Source: a virus. Taken from it: a DNA stretch of 20,752 nt. The translations under genes were made by a program, and so were the position numbers. Position 1 is the stretch's first letter; every line of letters starts with the position of its first letter. This document shows positions 7,049 through 14,715 of the stretch, piece after piece. Where the stretch lies: IMG/VR virus record IMGVR_UViG_3300000576_000017, positions 1-20,752 of that record. One strand, given 5' to 3'. The notes below the pieces were generated by a model that saw only the letters and a list, made by a program, of their open reading frames with translations, searched no databases and was not told the DNA's origin.

Positions 7049-7776
7049 TTTTTATCACCTGCTTCAATGTCATTCTTTAGTATAACGTCTTGGTGTACAG
7101 TTCTGTTTTTGTTTAGCTTCTCTGTGTTTTCACCTATACCATCAAACGCATCCAGTGCAATGTTTCTACATAGATCATTCAACCATTGATCAACTGTTTC
7201 TTCTGGTTCTGGATTGGGACCGTATCCGTTTCCTTCTAGGAATTCAACAAAATAAGCATTCCAATCCAACTCAATGCTTCCTTGTGCTGGGTTTTTTCTA
7301 TCTGTGTCGAAATTCTTCACTATTACCCAAGGTTCTTTTTTGATGGTGGCTACTGCTTTCTCGTGCTCTATGTCATTAATCTTACCATATCGCTTGTCGA
7401 TATCTAAGTGAGCAATCTTCAACTCATCTTCATCTTTGATTTCCAGTCTTGCTAGTTCTTTTTCGTAGTCAATCTTCTCTATTTTACCAAATTCTAGATC
7501 TATGTCAAGCAGTCTTCGTTCTGGATATTCATGCTCTAGCTCTGCGAGTCTTCTTAGACCCGCTTCTTGATCTATTTGATCATAGTCAAGGTTGGTTTTG
7601 GTATTTTCTATCTCTAGTGTTTTTGGGTCGTCTCCATATAAAATTCTGTTTCGCCTCAAACACAATTTATAAGGGTCATCACCATATTCATAGTCTGCTT
7701 CAGCAAGCTGTCTGGTTTTGCCACGTAAGCCCCAACTTCCCGGTAGCATCCAAAACGGTATTAGTCTTTTCCTCAT
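7045..7776 (-). CDS. Hypothetical protein with internal repeats
   Basis: The 243-residue product begins one base after the QueE-like stop codon. The N-terminus is basic (MRKRLIPFWMLPGSWGLRGK). Two repeats of about 23 residues are visible: LDIDLEFGKIEKIDYEKELA (from about residue 90) and LDIDKRYGKINDIEHEKAVA (from about 124). A weaker copy may begin near residue 63 (LDYDQIDQEAGL). The repeats look like short helix pairs with a conserved GKI turn. The C-terminal third is acidic with a Trp-rich start (WNAYFVEFLEGNGYGPNPEP). I do not recognise a function. Similar small helical repeats often mediate protein contacts. Confidence 0.8.
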   Translation of the reverse strand: MRKRLIPFWMLPGSWGLRGKTRQLAEADYEYGDDPYKLCLRRNRILYGDDPKTLEIENTKTNLDYDQIDQEAGLRRLAELEHEYPERRLLDIDLEFGKIEKIDYEKELARLEIKDEDELKIAHLDIDKRYGKINDIEHEKAVATIKKEPWVIVKNFDTDRKNPAQGSIELDWNAYFVEFLEGNGYGPNPEPEETVDQWLNDLCRNIALDAFDGIGENTEKLNKNRTVHQDVILKNDIEAGDKK

Positions 7777-7777
7777 T

Positions 7778-8683
7778 TTATTTTCCTATTACATTATCCC
7801 AAATATAAGCGTGCACCCTAGCACTCACATTATATCCGCGGCGTATGGTTTCTTCTACTATTTCAACTGTGTCATTGTCTCTTTGACTTGAATCTGTTGC
7901 TCCCACTGGCATGATCCAAACTGGCCAAGTCACACCTTCGTTTCTGAATAGCTGAACTAGTTCTTCAAGTTCATCCCATGATTCTGGTGCATTCCTGACG
8001 ACAAACTTTAGCTGTCCACTCTTAGAGACTTCTTGATATTCTGCAACAACCGCTGGATGTATTGCACGCTTGTTAGACTCTCCACTAACAGTGAATAGCT
8101 TGGGACTCACGCTCCAGAACCATTCACTAGTGCTCGTGTTTGAATACAGATTCTTAATAAGCTGTTTTAGTTCGGGTGTGATTTCTCTTGTACCATTGGT
8201 TTCAACTGTCACGTGTGTGGGGAAGTTATCTCTCTCAAGAAATTCATCTATGATTCCAATCATTCCGCGTTGATTCTTTTTCAACATGGGCTCGCCGCCA
8301 GTCATACACAAATGTCGAACTTTTCCATCACTCGTTACAAATTCACCATGTGGGTTGTAGTCATTATTCAGTAGAGATTCAAGTTTGTCTGCTATCTCTG
8401 ATACTGTGGATTCTGGACATAAATGCTTGAACCGCTTTGCCCATGAGTAAGATGAGTCGCATCCAGTAGTCCAAACAGGTAAATCTTCTATTCTACTAAC
8501 ATCCACAAGATCTATTTCTTTGTACGGAAGCACATATGTGTCAGGATCAGTTGGGTCTTCTTGTCCAAAACCAGAGCACGTTAGATTACACATGAACCAC
8601 CTAACCCATACTGTTGGAATTCCAGTATAGTGTCCTTCAAATTGTGCACTGGAAAACACTTCGGAATATCTATATTTCTCCAT
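7778..8683 (-). CDS. queE: QueE-like 7-carboxy-7-deazaguanine synthase (radical SAM)
   Basis: The 301-residue product matches the QueE group, which turns 6-carboxytetrahydropterin into 7-carboxy-7-deazaguanine, a precursor of queuosine and of 7-deazaguanine DNA bases. Visible features are an N-terminal YSEVFSSAQFEGHYTGIPTVW, CNLTC (Cys32, Cys36), TGGEPML (128-134), VETNGT, and WSVSPK. The usual CxxxCxxC motif lacks its third Cys; Phe39 stands there (CSGFG). A later GCDSSYSW (Cys75) may supply the missing ligand. The ATG at 8683 follows AAGGA, and a promoter lies at 8712-8740. DpdA and a QueD-like gene in the same cluster support DNA modification. An unrelated activity within the same radical SAM group cannot be ruled out. 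Confidence 0.85.
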   Translation of the reverse strand: MEKYRYSEVFSSAQFEGHYTGIPTVWVRWFMCNLTCSGFGQEDPTDPDTYVLPYKEIDLVDVSRIEDLPVWTTGCDSSYSWAKRFKHLCPESTVSEIADKLESLLNNDYNPHGEFVTSDGKVRHLCMTGGEPMLKKNQRGMIGIIDEFLERDNFPTHVTVETNGTREITPELKQLIKNLYSNTSTSEWFWSVSPKLFTVSGESNKRAIHPAVVAEYQEVSKSGQLKFVVRNAPESWDELEELVQLFRNEGVTWPVWIMPVGATDSSQRDNDTVEIVEETIRRGYNVSARVHAYIWDNVIGK

Positions 8684-8711
8684 AACAAATCCTTTTTCAA
8701 AATTGTTCTAT

Positions 8712-8740
8712 ATATTACACCAAAAACAGTTCAGTGTCAA
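8712..8740 (-). promoter_or_regulatory. Promoter for the queE segment of the operon
   Basis: TTGACA (8735-8740) and TAATAT (8712-8717) are 17 bp apart on the minus strand. The TGA in the -35 box is the stop codon of the preceding gene. It would give queE and downstream genes separate expression. Confidence 0.65.
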
Positions 8741-9030
8741 TCACAATCTCTGTCATCTGGGTATCTTCTACAGAACAGGTCCAGCAACTCTTGGTAATCT
8801 CTCAAGTCTCGCTGATCTTTTGTTTGTTCGTAACGATCACGCAAAGTCCTCAATTCAGATTTTAGATATGCCCATTGAAAATCTTCGTACTCAGACCGTG
8901 GAACAAAGTTAACCATTTGTTGTTCTACTTGACTTACTTTTCTTTCCACGTATCCGTGCGCAGCATATAATCCGCTTCCTGTTGATGTTATCAGTGCTAC
9001 GGTTGCTATTGCAGTTTGTATTGTATTCAT
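8737..9030 (-). CDS. Small membrane-anchored protein with coiled-coil tail
   Basis: The 97-residue product has an N-terminal hydrophobic segment (about residues 4-27, IQTAIATVALITSTGSGLYA) that could be a membrane anchor. A charged helical part follows (QWAYLKSELRTLRDRYEQTK and onwards), and the end is Cys/Asp-rich (FCRRYPDDRDCD). The topology resembles an inner-membrane spanin or other Rz-like protein, but no holin or endolysin is nearby, so that is only one possibility. The ATG overlaps the dCMP deaminase stop (ATGA), with AGGGAG upstream. The stop codon is part of the next promoter's -35 box. Confidence 0.75.
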   Translation of the reverse strand: MNTIQTAIATVALITSTGSGLYAAHGYVERKVSQVEQQMVNFVPRSEYEDFQWAYLKSELRTLRDRYEQTKDQRDLRDYQELLDLFCRRYPDDRDCD

Positions 9031-9521
9031 GGCTCCCTTATCGGATGGTGTGTTACACCTACGCCGTGTCTATGTAAAAATAACAAACCATCGTTATCTT
9101 TTAACTCAGCATAAAACAAATGAACTATGCCAGTGTTATATATACTCTTTGCGCACTCAATACAAGGAGAATGAGTTACGAACATCGTAGCTCCTTCTGA
9201 ACTTTCATTGCTTTGTGCTATTTTGTCTAAACAATTTCTTTCAGCATGTATAACTTCTGGCTTTGTGACTAATTTAAACCTTGATACACTATCTACAAAA
9301 GGATACTCTTCATGTGAACACCTTTCATCTCCGCGAACAACATATTCACATGTATTATCATGTCCAGAAGGCGTACCATTGTATCCAATTGAAATTGTTC
9401 TGTTGTTCTTCACAGCAATAGCACCTACTTTAAGTTTCTCAGCAGTACTCAACTGTGCAGTGAGGTAACAAACCTTCATATAGTAATCAATGTGCTTATG
9501 CTTCACTGTCTTTGTTTCCAA
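9027..9521 (-). CDS. dCMP deaminase
   Basis: The product, up to 164 residues, should convert dCMP to dUMP for thymidylate synthesis. Zinc-site motifs are clear: HAERN (His92, Glu94) and SPCIECAKS (Cys120, Cys123). LKVGAIAVKNNRTISIGYNG matches the substrate-binding start of the family. A Cys/His insert (TCEYVVRGDERCSHEEYPF) resembles the structural zinc site of T4-type enzymes. The start is uncertain: a TTG at 9521, a GTG at 9506 and an ATG at 9479 are all in frame, and none has a strong Shine-Dalgarno site. Any of them leaves the catalytic core intact, and the first two overlap the upstream gene. Confidence 0.92.
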   Translation of the reverse strand: METKTVKHKHIDYYMKVCYLTAQLSTAEKLKVGAIAVKNNRTISIGYNGTPSGHDNTCEYVVRGDERCSHEEYPFVDSVSRFKLVTKPEVIHAERNCLDKIAQSNESSEGATMFVTHSPCIECAKSIYNTGIVHLFYAELKDNDGLLFLHRHGVGVTHHPIREP

Positions 9522-9858
9522 GAACCATTCTTTCTAACATTTTGTACTTGTGGTATGCCTCTTTAAGAGCGTTGTGTTTATCTAAATCTTCTGGTGATGG
9601 CTCATCATATAGAATGCCTAACATTTTTTCTATTTTTTCTATTCTGCCAGGCAGGTCTCTCCATTCTTTTTCTTTCATTCCAAATATAGAAATCTCAGGT
9701 TCCTCTACATGATTAGCAATTGTTGAAACACCACAGTCTTGCAGAATTCCACCAACTTTTAGCCCAGTGGTAGAACTTGTATCCCAGTAACCGCTGCCTG
9801 TAAGATAAGTATTATCCAGGGTAATATTCGAGGATTGCTCCGTTGATGTTGTCTTCAT
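9496..9858 (-). CDS. Hypothetical protein
   Basis: The 120-residue product starts at an ATG (9858) with GGAGG a few bases before it. It overlaps the QueD-like gene by 47 bp, which is long for this genome. The first 55 residues are Thr/Ser/Gly-rich (NTYLTGSGYWDTSSTTGLKV) and contain two Cys-free loops around a single Cys. The second half is charged and probably coiled-coil (LPGRIEKIEKMLGILYDEPS and a Lys/Glu helix). I do not recognise it. Its place between queD-like and dCMP deaminase genes says little about its function. Confidence 0.72.
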   Translation of the reverse strand: MKTTSTEQSSNITLDNTYLTGSGYWDTSSTTGLKVGGILQDCGVSTIANHVEEPEISIFGMKEKEWRDLPGRIEKIEKMLGILYDEPSPEDLDKHNALKEAYHKYKMLERMVLGNKDSEA

Positions 9859-10189
9859 ATACCTCCACTTTTAATTCTCGTTCACCGTACTTATTTACGA
9901 TGGCATCTATTAATTCTTCAGCTATCATTTCACAGCTTTTATTATTCATTTCTAAGGCACCTGTGTTGTATAGTCTCTTACAAAACCGCGAGAACTGTAT
10001 AAATTCTATTTCTCGGTTGTTATGCTCTACTTCTATCGTAACATATATGAAAAAGTAATGAAAGTGACTATGACCCAAATGACTAACATCATCCCAATCT
10101 CCTGTCGCTAGTTTTGGGTCTGTGTCTGCACCAGGATAATAATGCACGCCTTCAATCTGAAATGGAACTTTAATATATCTTTTTATCAC
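9812..10189 (-). CDS. queD: QueD-like 6-pyruvoyl-tetrahydropterin synthase homologue
   Basis: The 125-residue product looks like the T-fold family that includes QueD (6-carboxytetrahydropterin synthase, the step before QueE). Support comes from a possible zinc-binding His set (His16 in FQIEGVHYYPG, plus HLGHSHFHYFF at 37-47), a central REIEF (59-63), SCEMIAEEL (85-93), and VEVYEDNINGA (108-118). The last resembles the family's VxVxE substrate-binding strand. It is a divergent form: the usual Cys-bearing GKCxxxHGH loop is not seen. It could therefore catalyse a variant reaction. The GTG start at 10189 has AGAGGA upstream and overlaps the deformylase gene by 20 bp. QueE and DpdA in the same operon support the pathway assignment. 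Confidence 0.68.
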   Translation of the reverse strand: MIKRYIKVPFQIEGVHYYPGADTDPKLATGDWDDVSHLGHSHFHYFFIYVTIEVEHNNREIEFIQFSRFCKRLYNTGALEMNNKSCEMIAEELIDAIVNKYGERELKVEVYEDNINGAILEYYPG

Positions 10190-10691
10190 GCTTTTTCCTC
10201 TTTGTTAGTTTCTTTAGTAGCATTTTTCTTTTTACTGGTGAAAAATAATCAACAAACACTATACCTTCTAAATGATCCAACTCATGCTGTATGCATATAC
10301 TCTCTATACCAGAGAACTCAGACTCAACGTACTGCTCTAGGTCTACATCCCAGTATTTCAGTAATACTGTTTGATGTCTGTTGACCTCTGCATATACACC
10401 TGGAAAACTCAAGCACCCCTCTTGATACATGATGTTTCCAGAGGATTCCAATATAATAGGATTCACAAAGTGGTGTTGTAATCCAGCACAATGAATACTG
10501 GTTGTGTCCATTACAAAAACACGTTTACCAATACCACACTGTGTGGCTGCCAAACCAATTCCATTGTTTGTTTGCATAGTGCAAAACAAATTGTTGACCA
10601 ACTCTTTGTTAGTTTCAGTGTCTTCAACATCAACGAGTGATGCTTTTCTAGTTAGAACCTTATCTGGCCACTCACGTATAGTGTATATCAT
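10170..10691 (-). CDS. def: Peptide deformylase
   Basis: The 173-residue product carries all three deformylase motifs: GIGLAATQ (residues 44-51), EGCLSFPG (91-98), and QHELDHLEG (135-143). The Cys and the two His bind the metal, and the Glu is catalytic. It removes the formyl group from new proteins. Phage versions may speed up maturation of phage or host membrane proteins. The ATG at 10691 is chosen because it overlaps the upstream stop codon (ATGA) and starts just before the family's first strand. The frame extends further upstream to 10769, but that lies inside another gene. The C-terminus is basic (KKLTKRKKRDKKIY), which could bind ribosomal RNA. Confidence 0.96.
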   Translation of the reverse strand: MIYTIREWPDKVLTRKASLVDVEDTETNKELVNNLFCTMQTNNGIGLAATQCGIGKRVFVMDTTSIHCAGLQHHFVNPIILESSGNIMYQEGCLSFPGVYAEVNRHQTVLLKYWDVDLEQYVESEFSGIESICIQHELDHLEGIVFVDYFSPVKRKMLLKKLTKRKKRDKKIY

Positions 10692-11215
10692 AGTGCAGAA
10701 TCTTGTGTGTACTTTATCCAAGGTGTAAAAGCTTCTTTGCTTTTTAGCTGATGTATAGAATGGCACCACACACCTGGGTTTGTTTTATTGAATCCTTCGT
10801 CATCAATTTTTAGTGTGGCATTGTAGTTAACACTATTTATACATGGGACTTCCAGTGAAATCATAGGAATGAAATTGCTATCTTCATACATTCTGTCCAT
10901 TTTTTGTCTTACAAATTCATGGTCCTCGAATGGAAAGTCAAGCGTGACTAACTTATTTCGTCCTCTCAAGAATGCAGTTATCAAAGCAAAATCAAAATCT
11001 CTGTTGAAGCTTTTATTCGCACCAAAATAAACGTGGTCGATGTTCTTTTGATGGCAAAGAACTCTCAGAACATGTAACTTTGCTGTTATATCTTTGATGT
11101 CTGGTGAACCCACAACAAATAATGTTTGCATACCTTTGGCAATCGTGTTTTCGACTTCTTCACCAATAAAGTATTGTACACTGTGATCTTCAGTATTAAT
11201 ATAAGGCCTGTTCAT
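10688..11215 (-). CDS. Conserved-looking hypothetical protein
   Basis: The 175-residue product is coupled to both neighbours by ATGA overlaps. It has an alternating strand-helix pattern: MQTLFVVGSPDIKDITAKLH, then IDHVYFGANKSF, NKLVTLDFPF, FIPMISLEVP, and NATLKIDDEGFNKTNPGVWC near the end. This suggests a compact alpha/beta domain. No catalytic motif is obvious. I have an impression that related proteins exist in T4-like marine phages, but I cannot name a family. Its position between a glycosyltransferase and deformylase, in a cluster with DpdA and Que enzymes, makes a role in base or nucleotide modification possible but unproven. Confidence 0.78.
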   Translation of the reverse strand: MNRPYINTEDHSVQYFIGEEVENTIAKGMQTLFVVGSPDIKDITAKLHVLRVLCHQKNIDHVYFGANKSFNRDFDFALITAFLRGRNKLVTLDFPFEDHEFVRQKMDRMYEDSNFIPMISLEVPCINSVNYNATLKIDDEGFNKTNPGVWCHSIHQLKSKEAFTPWIKYTQDSAL

Positions 11216-12399
11216 TGATGCTTTCCTATGTTGACGAACTTTCTATAATCTAATGTATTTCTTTGGTACTGAGGTAAGTTAACTCCAGTAATTATATCAA
11301 GTGTTCTGTCAATTGTCTTGTCTTGATAGCTGCTCACTTTACCAATGTTATACTCTAACGAATCATAGTTTAGCGCTGAGTATATCTTGTTTACTGCATC
11401 TGTAACACTCCAAGGTATGTACATATGATTTTCATTGTTTGCAAATACTTCTGGAAAGCTTCGGTAAGCTGGATATATCGTACCCACTCCTAATGCATCA
11501 GCCTCACTGACTGTATTACTCACCCAATCTTGCAACGCACAATTAAATAAAACTCTGCTATCATTGAGTAAAGAATAGTATTGGTCTTTTTTTAGACCTG
11601 TGTATATCTTGAAGTTTACATCATCTCGTTCAGATAGCTCTGATGCTCTATCAACATATTCTTGCCTGTTACTCTTTAACTGGTTATGGCCAGAGAGCAC
11701 AGCAAACTCTACTTCAGTGCCATTTATTCTTGCGTATTCTTCAACAACATCCATATAAAAGTGTGGCTGCTTTTCATCATCCCATCTTGCTGCAAACACA
11801 ACACGCAAGCTTTTTTCTTGTGTTGGTTTTATGCTCACACGACTTTGCACCTCATCTTTACCGAACGGCAGACCACTTACGTATATATTAGACTTAAAAC
11901 CAGCGATACGAAGGTGTGCAACCATTTCTTCTGATGCAACAATAATTCCGTCAACAACACTATCAACAATCTGCTCGTATGGTCGCATCCAATTAAACAT
12001 TCCTTCTCTGTTGACAAAATCATCAGGGTCTATAGTTTGAGCTAGACATCTAACAAAGATACGAGGATGATATTGCTCTGGCGTTTGATCAAGTATATAA
12101 GGTAGCGACTCAAACCCAGGTGTGAACATATCTTCGTAAAAGATAACATCTTCAGACGTTACCTCGCCTCTTTGTAGCATCTTAACTAAATTTGCATGTT
12201 GGGTTAGGCTATAATAGCTTCTACCATGTGCATCAAGAACTGATCCAGTAACTATCTGATTGTCATTATCAAGATAGTCGCCTCTCACAATCTCATAGTT
12301 TATGTTTCTTCGTTTGAATACTTCTGTATTCCAATTTTCAAGTTGCCATGTGTATCTTGCCTCATACTTCTCAAGGCCCATGTACCACAATTTTCTCAT
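11212..12399 (-). CDS. Glycosyltransferase, GT-B type (GT4-like)
   Basis: The 395-residue product resembles family 4 glycosyltransferases: a C-terminal nucleotide-sugar domain with VVFAARWDDEKQPHFYMDVV, IYTGLKKDQYYSLLNDSRVL, and SEADALGVGTIYPAYRSFPEV holding the donor-site Glu region. The N-terminal half begins LWYMGLEKYEARYTWQLENW and contains a Rossmann-like acceptor domain. It transfers a sugar from a nucleotide-sugar donor. The acceptor is unknown. The ATG at 12399 overlaps the DpdA-like stop (ATGA), so both are made together. This coupling raises the idea that it decorates modified DNA bases, as T4 glycosyltransferases do for hydroxymethylcytosine. Modification of host surface sugars or virion proteins is an alternative. 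Confidence 0.84.
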   Translation of the reverse strand: MRKLWYMGLEKYEARYTWQLENWNTEVFKRRNINYEIVRGDYLDNDNQIVTGSVLDAHGRSYYSLTQHANLVKMLQRGEVTSEDVIFYEDMFTPGFESLPYILDQTPEQYHPRIFVRCLAQTIDPDDFVNREGMFNWMRPYEQIVDSVVDGIIVASEEMVAHLRIAGFKSNIYVSGLPFGKDEVQSRVSIKPTQEKSLRVVFAARWDDEKQPHFYMDVVEEYARINGTEVEFAVLSGHNQLKSNRQEYVDRASELSERDDVNFKIYTGLKKDQYYSLLNDSRVLFNCALQDWVSNTVSEADALGVGTIYPAYRSFPEVFANNENHMYIPWSVTDAVNKIYSALNYDSLEYNIGKVSSYQDKTIDRTLDIITGVNLPQYQRNTLDYRKFVNIGKHQ

Positions 12400-13943
12400 T
12401 GATTACTCCCATCAAAAATATCGTCTGAGTCTTCAATAACATCGCTGCAATGAGTTGTGCTTTGGTCTTGGAACAATGAATCAAAAGTGTTAGACCGCTT
12501 ACCACCTATACTGATACTCTCCAAGAAAGCAGCATTATCATTGAGTATCTTTTGTGGATCTTTTGTAGTGGGATCAAACACATCTTCTACAAGTTTATTA
12601 AAGAATAACAATGATGCTGGTATTAGATCACTAACTTTGTTTGCTCCACTATTCTTTTTATCTGCGGTCCAATCACTATAGTGTAACCTTTGATAGATAC
12701 CTCTACACATTTCAAAGTCTACCAGCTTATTCGCTTCTATGACAGCTTCTATGTGCTTATACACGCAATGCGCAGCTACCAATACATAACTCATACTATC
12801 CCAAGACCCAAGACCTTCTTTCCCGAGCTGGTTCAGATCACCATGTCCAAGCTGACAAATATGCCCAACATTCATTCTGTCTGCGATTGGTGACTGAAAT
12901 GGAAGTGGAACAGTAGAACCTTTCATTGATCGTTCATCAATCGTGTTTCTCTGAACATACCCAATTCTTTCAGGTGTGAATATGTTATCTGCGTATATCT
13001 GACCTTTAGCTGCACCAAGAAATGGCGTTGCAGCATCAAAACTAATAGTGATGTTTGGGTTGTAATACTTTCTTAACTGTCTTTGTATCGCAGTCAAATA
13101 ACACGCCCAATCTAATCTACCAATACCAAGAAAGTGTATCCAATCTTTGTACTCAAGCAATCTACTTCTAGACAAGTCTAACATTCTCTCTAGCGCGGTC
13201 TTCATATGAAATTTATTGATACCGGCAAAAGCATACCCTTCAAATGTTCTATCAGGGGACAGATTCATCTTTGTGACTTCGGCTTGGTTGCTATATGGGA
13301 TAACTGCATCATACCATGTCTTGCTGTTAGTCGGAGACGTGCCACTCAAGACATTAAGAAACTTTGTCTTACCAGGTGTGCGATTCTTGATAAAGTAATC
13401 TAGGTTGATTAATGTGTAATCTAGTGTGTCCTTAAAAGATGTCAGCTTTGTTTTTTTGTTATATGGAGGTTCAGATGCCATAGCAGGAATATCAAACGTC
13501 ATACTCCAATCAGCAGTATTTTCAAGCCAGTTTAGTATTTTATGCCTGATAACATCACCACTGGCACCTGTGAAATTGTCCCAATCCATGTTCTTGAAAT
13601 GACTAGCACCTTTAGCCACTTGATAGCCACTGCTGTCACCAATTAGTGTTGTGTGATTACGATCTCTGCCATGTACCATGGATTCATCTGTCCGTCCTTT
13701 TGTTAAATCAAGATGTGCATGACCAGCAGAGTACAAAGCCCACTTATAGTGAAAGTAGCTGTTGTGTTCTTTCAAAAAGTCAAGACCAGCACTACCCAGT
13801 TCAAAAGAGTTACCAAAACGTTGATCTTGGTAACTCTGTGGCTTGTTAATAGACTTGGCTAATTGGCGAACAAAAAAGGTACTTAAAGCTGGTAAGTAAA
13901 TACTGTAACCACCGTTTTCTATTGCGCTATTAAAGTCTGTCAT
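12396..13943 (-). CDS. dpdA: DpdA-like DNA transglycosylase (TGT family)
   Basis: The 515-residue product fits the tRNA-guanine transglycosylase fold as used by phage DpdA, which swaps guanine in DNA for a 7-deazaguanine base. Visible matches are GDSSGYQ (102-108, compare SDSGGFQ in TGT, general-base Asp103), MTFDIPAMA (Asp151), FEGYAFAGINKF (compare the GYxIGGL loop), FLGIGRLDWA (271-280), and SFDAATP (301-307, nucleophile-type Asp303). It is longer than bacterial TGT (about 375 residues), as expected for DpdA, and I see no clear TGT zinc CxCxxC site. It begins with a TAATG overlap to the clamp gene. QueE- and QueD-like genes downstream support DNA modification rather than tRNA queuosine synthesis. 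Confidence 0.82.
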   Translation of the reverse strand: MTDFNSAIENGGYSIYLPALSTFFVRQLAKSINKPQSYQDQRFGNSFELGSAGLDFLKEHNSYFHYKWALYSAGHAHLDLTKGRTDESMVHGRDRNHTTLIGDSSGYQVAKGASHFKNMDWDNFTGASGDVIRHKILNWLENTADWSMTFDIPAMASEPPYNKKTKLTSFKDTLDYTLINLDYFIKNRTPGKTKFLNVLSGTSPTNSKTWYDAVIPYSNQAEVTKMNLSPDRTFEGYAFAGINKFHMKTALERMLDLSRSRLLEYKDWIHFLGIGRLDWACYLTAIQRQLRKYYNPNITISFDAATPFLGAAKGQIYADNIFTPERIGYVQRNTIDERSMKGSTVPLPFQSPIADRMNVGHICQLGHGDLNQLGKEGLGSWDSMSYVLVAAHCVYKHIEAVIEANKLVDFEMCRGIYQRLHYSDWTADKKNSGANKVSDLIPASLLFFNKLVEDVFDPTTKDPQKILNDNAAFLESISIGGKRSNTFDSLFQDQSTTHCSDVIEDSDDIFDGSNQ

Positions 13944-14689
13944 TACACTGCCTTTGCTGGTAGAATGTATTCAAATTTTCCTTCTTCGTTTGAGAACTCA
14001 ATCTTTAATGCACCTTTTTCAGAAAAGCACATAACACAATCTTCTGATTTCACAGCAAGCCTGAGTATAGCCAGCGTCTCGTTGATTGGCCATCCCCATC
14101 TGCCACCTAGTGTTCCACTAACATCACGAGCAAAAGGTACGTTAGTTCTATCATTACTTCCAGTACCGATCTTTAATACCAAATCCCCATCTATTGTTTG
14201 TGCGACAAAGATTTGCTCAAATGATCCTAGTATACCAGAAAAATAACTTAAGTCCTTTATATTACCTTCATTGGGCGCTACAGTTACGTCCCAAGTAGTA
14301 CCGCGGAAAACAGGAACTTTGATTTGCTCTTCAACAAGCTCTGAACTCATGAAACGATAGGTAGACTTATGGCCACCTGCTGCACTAAATTTAACTTCAC
14401 TGGGAATATCTTTTCCACCACGACTCTCAGTGACAACTTCTACTTTTGCACTCTCATCTTGAAATGGTGGGAATTTCAAGTAGCCATTTAGCACACTCAT
14501 TCTTGCCAGTCCTACTACACCTTCAAGCTCTGAGACTGGGTTGTGAAGTTTCCCATACATCACAACAGAACGTGATGGTTCCATTGCCTCAAACACCGTT
14601 TCTACATCATTGGTTGTGATTTTGACCATATCAATGAAACCGAGTCCATGTGTATGATCAAGAATATTTCGTAGAGTTTTGCTTAACAT
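13943..14689 (-). CDS. Sliding clamp, gp45-like
   Basis: The 248-residue product has the length and layout of the T4-like DNA polymerase clamp: an N-terminal helix (LSKTLRNILDHTHGL), a central section with long strands (SGILGSFEQIFVAQTIDGDL), and a strand-rich end (LAILRLAVKSEDCVMCFSEK, then IEFSNEEGKFEYIL). Similarity by eye is moderate, so the context matters: it lies directly after the polymerase, whose C-terminal tail looks like a clamp-binding peptide. A promoter overlaps the polymerase 3' end, and GGAG precedes the ATG. The clamp encircles DNA and, in T4, also activates late transcription. It heads the long operon of modification and nucleotide genes. Confidence 0.76.
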   Translation of the reverse strand: MLSKTLRNILDHTHGLGFIDMVKITTNDVETVFEAMEPSRSVVMYGKLHNPVSELEGVVGLARMSVLNGYLKFPPFQDESAKVEVVTESRGGKDIPSEVKFSAAGGHKSTYRFMSSELVEEQIKVPVFRGTTWDVTVAPNEGNIKDLSYFSGILGSFEQIFVAQTIDGDLVLKIGTGSNDRTNVPFARDVSGTLGGRWGWPINETLAILRLAVKSEDCVMCFSEKGALKIEFSNEEGKFEYILPAKAV

Positions 14690-14715
14690 TGTTTCTCCTG
14701 TAGTAAATTTTTCTA

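Noticed and set aside
8737-9030. Spanin (Rz-like) call for the membrane-anchored coiled-coil protein
   Set aside because: No overlapping outer-membrane partner, endolysin or holin is adjacent, so the topology alone is not enough.
10692-10769. Longer peptide deformylase start
   Set aside because: The extra 26 residues lie inside the upstream gene, while the ATG at 10691 overlaps that gene's stop and fits the family start.
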